Positions 4,683 through 6,665 of a stretch of 6,665 bases of DNA are shown in pieces. The stretch covers positions 1 to 6,665 of the forward strand of contig JAUWQK010000089.1 of NCBI GenBank assembly GCA_030611115.1, read 5' to 3'. The translations under genes and the position numbers were made by a program. Below the pieces are notes generated by a model. The model was given only the letters and a program-made list of their open reading frames with translations, was not told the DNA's origin and ran no database searches. The number at the start of each line of letters is the position of its first letter. Positions within the stretch are counted from its first letter, which is position 1. Origin of the DNA: Deltaproteobacteria bacterium. GTDB taxonomy: Bacteria > Desulfobacterota > Desulfobacteria > Desulfobacterales > ETH-SRB1.

Positions 4683-5438
4683 CTAAGCAGCTTCTTTCCA
4701 CTCATACCTGTGATGTAATCCACCGACTCTTGGCAATTCTACAAGTTTACCATCCTTGGGTTTATCCTGCACAGGTCTTTTATACGGTGCGTCTTTATCA
4801 AGGCTCAAGTGATTACGGTCATGGTGGTAATATGCAAAATACTCCTTAAGAATTTTTTTCACATGACCATCACTTAAAACAATGACATGATCTAAGCATT
4901 CTCTGCGGATGGAGCCAATAACTCTTTCGGCAAATGGGTTTTGCCAGGGACTTTTGTAAGCTGTTACGACTTGTTCTATATTCATATTTTTAATACGAGT
5001 TTTAACTACTTCTCCATAGATAGCATCCCGGTCTCTGATAATATATTTTGTTGTGGTGTCCCAGGGAAAAGCTTCTACAATCTGCTGTCCTGTCCATTTT
5101 GCTGTAGGATTTGAAGTGACATTGAAATGGATAATTTTCCTGCGCTCGTTATGAATGATAAAAAACACAAACAGAATTTTAAATGTCGCAGTGGGTACAG
5201 TAAAGAAATCCATAGAACAGGTGTTGAACATATGGTTTTTCAGGAAGGTACGCCATGTCTGAGAAGGTGGTTTTGGTTTGTGGAAAGAATTACCCAGAAA
5301 AGACGATCTCTAATTCCGAAGCTTTGGCACCTTGACAGATTGTTTCATAATAGCCAATTGCTGACGTATGGCCAGGTTCTCAATGACAAGGTGAGAATTC
5401 AATTTAATTGAAAAAAGCAGAATGAGTAAAGATATCAT
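4683..5438 (-). pseudogene. IS481-like DDE transposase with frameshift and internal deletion
   Basis: The C-terminal two thirds is a clear rve integrase core. The catalytic residues are visible in CSMDFFTVPTATF (first Asp), RDRDAIYG (second Asp) and NPFAERVIGSIRRECLDHV (Glu), then HHDRNHLSLDKDAPYKRP. Upstream of the conspicuous open frame (5231) the same frame continues back to an ATG at 5438: MISLLILLFS, then LVIENLAIRQQLAIMKQS, the usual N-terminus. After PKLRN one extra base gives a TAG (5310-5312). The shifted frame continues as RDRLFWVILST, the expected family sequence, to about 5280. The next family segment seen is KPPSQTWRTFLKNH (about 5277-5232), back in the original frame. Roughly 90-110 residues (HTH and linker) are deleted. 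No terminal inverted repeats could be recognised on either side. Inactive. Confidence 0.85.
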
Positions 5439-5494
5439 TAAAATTTCCATATTGCTGGAAATTTATCAGGGATGTGAAAAAATGTCAAAGATTT

Positions 5495-5510
5495 CTATCT
5501 GAACAGATAG
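5495..5510. repeat. Perfect palindrome between transposase remnant and next gene
   Basis: CTATCTG (5495-5501) and CAGATAG (5504-5510) are separated by AA. It lies 15 bp beyond the stop of the 5526-5957 gene, which reads toward it. It is AT-rich with no T-run, so at best a poor terminator; it might also be an IS-end relic. Confidence 0.4.
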
Positions 5511-5525
5511 TTAGGAGGGGGCAGC

Positions 5526-5957
5526 CTAAAACAACCCAAAAAGTTTTCCAAACATCCCGATTACCGCAACAAGGGAGAAAGAGAGCGCAAAGGTGAAAAG
5601 TCTTACAGTCAGATTCCGGTTCTCTTTTAAGCCTCTATCAACCTTAACATCAATACGTTCAATGAGATTGTCTATTTTGTCTTCAAGCCGCTGAAACCTG
5701 TGATCCACCTGGTCAAAGCGCTTATCCACCTGCTCAAAGCGCTTATCTACCTGGTCAAAGCGCTTATCGGTATCGCCTTTAAAATCCTTAAGCTGATCCT
5801 TGATCTGTTCCTGGTTTCTTCTTGATTCATCAATTTGAACTTGTAAAAGATCAAACCGGCTGTCAAAATATTTTGTGTTAGGGAAAAAACCGGCTATAAG
5901 AGCCTGAAAATCCTGTGGCAGTTTTATCTGCTCCTGTTGCTTTACTTCATTTCCCAT
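5526..5957 (-). CDS. Heptad-repeat coiled-coil protein with C-terminal membrane helix
   Basis: A 143-residue protein of unknown function. The ATG at 5957 (MGNEVKQQEQIKLPQDF) has GGAG (5966-5969) 8 bases upstream and is preferred over the in-frame ATG at 5996, which is preceded by CCTCCT rather than a ribosome site. Residues 1-30 form a small N-terminal region with FQALIAGFFPNTKYF. Residues 31-105 are a coiled coil that includes a run of near-identical heptads (KRFDQVD, KRFEQVD, KRFDQVD, HRFQRLE at about 65-92). Residues 118-138 are a membrane helix (VRLFTFALSFSLVAVIGMFG), ending LFGLF. This suggests an anchored rod with its N-terminus in the cytoplasm. It shares that plan with the 71-residue protein at 4301-4516. 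No enzymatic motif is seen. The upstream side carries a GGACGCT-type short repeat. Confidence 0.75.
   Translation of the reverse strand: MGNEVKQQEQIKLPQDFQALIAGFFPNTKYFDSRFDLLQVQIDESRRNQEQIKDQLKDFKGDTDKRFDQVDKRFEQVDKRFDQVDHRFQRLEDKIDNLIERIDVKVDRGLKENRNLTVRLFTFALSFSLVAVIGMFGKLFGLF
5698..5768. repeat. 21-bp tandem repeats coding for heptads
   Basis: Three units (5698-5718, 5719-5739, 5740-5760) and a partial fourth (5761-5768) follow the pattern CGCTTATCYACCTGSTCAAAG. Unit length equals one heptad, so slippage would lengthen or shorten the rod without frameshift. Confidence 0.85.
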
Positions 5958-5965
5958 AATTACTT

Positions 5966-5969
5966 CTCC
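5966..5969 (-). promoter_or_regulatory. Ribosome binding site deciding the start at 5957
   Basis: GGAG on the minus strand lies 8 bases before ATG 5957. The competing ATG at 5996 has the complement of a ribosome site in front of it. Confidence 0.6.
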
Positions 5970-5999
5970 CGTATTTAGTTTCTGGACCGTAGCCATAGG

Positions 6000-6027
6000 A
6001 GGACGCTATTGTTTTTGTTGCTTTATT
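6000..6027. repeat. GGGACGCTG-family short repeat, copy 2
   Basis: AGGACGCTATTGTTTTTGTT followed by GCTTTATT. It shares about 24 of 28 positions with 3461-3489, allowing one gap. GTTGCTTT within it (6017-6024) is inverted as AAAGCAAC near 6120-6127. Confidence 0.55.
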
Positions 6028-6198
6028 TTGGCTACTTCTCAGCTCGTTACAGCTCCGCCCCTTGAGTTACATGACCAGTTGTTATGTAATTATCTGTTTT
6101 TATAAGAGGTTTAAACAAAAAAAGCAACGCCCATTAGCCAGAGATAGAATTAATATGGCATTGCTTTAGGAAAGTCAATATTCATGGAGCATTAGTAA

Positions 6199-6314
6199 TG
6201 GGGGACGCTGTTACCTTCTGACCTTATCAGCAATAAACGGTTATCAATTAGCAACTTCTCGAAAATTGACCCCAAAAATAGACGCAGGGAACGTTGGCAC
6301 TTTGTAACTTTATT
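6199..6314. repeat. Two diverged GGGACGCTG-family words with an inverted GACCCC between them
   Basis: GGGGGACGCTGTTACCTTCT (from about 6199) and GGGAACGTTGGCACTTTGTA (from 6287), continuing ACTTTATT, are variants of the motif at 3461 and 6000. GACCCC occurs at 6268-6273. The arrangement looks like terminal relics of a Y1-type or similar small element with no remaining gene. Confidence 0.35.
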
Positions 6315-6665
6315 ACTCCTTTTCATATTTCTCAAATACCCTATTCCCATATATTGGAAGATAGTTTTTTTGTCTTTCGCCATGTTTTAGTTTGTCTTCC
6401 ATTAAAAGGTTCCTTGAACTTTGGTGAGCTTAGGGGCTTCGCCCTAATTGGTCGAGTAGTTGAGTCGTTACCGGTTATGCAAAGATCTCTATGTATGATG
6501 TTTTTTATATTTTATTAGACAGGAATATTTGCACCAGACGCACACAGACAAACACGGACTTTTTTTAACAGGATTAACCCTCCAGGTGGGCAAGCAAGAT
6601 TTTTACTGGATTAAGCTCTGAATTCATTTGGTCAAAAGAAGCAAGAAAAAGTTAAACGCGTGAAA

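Larger units (their letters stand above)
5997..6665. other. Gene-free right end of the window
   Basis: No reading frame here has a ribosome site and a recognisable product. The 63-codon minus frame at 6192-6383 overlaps the short repeats and is judged accidental. Visible structure: the repeat words described separately; a compact hairpin around TTAGGGGCTTCGCCCTAA (6430-6447) without a T-run; and a CA-rich stretch near 6536-6580 (CACACAGACAAACACGG then ACAGGATTAA), with GGATTAA recurring at about 6609. All look like repeat debris. No tRNA, rRNA or CRISPR array was seen. Confidence 0.5.

Noticed and set aside
5127..5411. Plus-strand 94-codon frame
   Set aside because: The opposite strand in this interval encodes the N-terminal part of the IS481-like transposase once the frameshift is allowed for.
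4630..5520. Search for terminal inverted repeats bounding the IS481-like pseudogene
   Set aside because: No convincing matching ends were found between 4630-4683 and 5439-5520; the element boundaries are left undefined.
5698..5768. Regular 21-bp repeats considered as a CRISPR-like array
   Set aside because: The units are contiguous, without spacers, and code in frame for coiled-coil heptads.
6192..6383. 63-codon minus-strand frame beginning MAKDKKTIFQYMG
   Set aside because: It has no recognisable family or convincing ribosome site, and it overlaps the GGGACGCT-type repeats and the GACCCC word; most likely accidental.
6430..6447. Hairpin TTAGGGGCTTCGCCCTAA considered as a rho-independent terminator
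   Set aside because: There is no T-run on either side and no gene ends nearby; kept only as repeat debris.

Overview
This window looks like a piece of accessory DNA from an environmental Gram-negative-type bacterium. Desulfobacterota or an anammox-type planctomycete would fit, because REP-associated Y1 transposases, small coiled-coil/membrane proteins, IS481-like transposases and HigBA-type toxin-antitoxin pairs are all common there. That assignment is inference; no marker gene is present. Most of the window is a mosaic of broken genes joined by short repeats.

Layout. Bases 1-162 hold the 5' part of a HigB/RelE-type toxin gene (minus strand) with a plausible sigma-70 promoter at 188-217. Bases 163-601 hold no gene and include a segment bounded by inverted GGGGTCGG words. 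Bases 575-1866 are a remnant of an exopolysaccharide operon (minus strand): a glycosyltransferase without its N-terminal domain overlaps by ATGA an EpsG-like polymerase that has lost its C-terminal half. At about 1866 the glycosyltransferase is fused to a Y1 (REP-associated) transposase pseudogene, 1865-2342. That pseudogene is interrupted by a 160-bp MITE-like element (2037-2196) with 24-bp perfect inverted ends and a perfect 9-bp target duplication. A second MITE-like element lies at 2402-2554.

Bases 2673-3426 hold a toxin-antitoxin pair (minus strand). The antitoxin (2673-2987) looks complete. The 5' end of its toxin gene has been replaced by two perfect 39-bp tandem repeats. The toxin body shares 99 identical bases with the partial toxin at the left edge of the window. 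Bases 3510-4148 encode a coiled-coil plus PD-(D/E)XK nuclease-like protein whose N-terminus is made of a 111-bp dispersed repeat. The same repeat occurs again at 4519-4629 and, truncated, at 3387-3429. Between the two long copies is a small coiled-coil/membrane protein gene on the plus strand (4301-4516).

Bases 4683-5438 are an IS481-like transposase pseudogene with a +1 frameshift and an internal deletion. Bases 5526-5957 encode a second coiled-coil/membrane protein with a tandem heptad array. Bases 5958-6665 hold no convincing gene, only short repeat relics.

The genes do not form one pathway. The main biological content is a probably functional antitoxin, an exopolysaccharide operon remnant, two related small membrane coiled-coil proteins, a nuclease-like protein, and at least six mobile or repeat families that have broken or rebuilt their neighbours.
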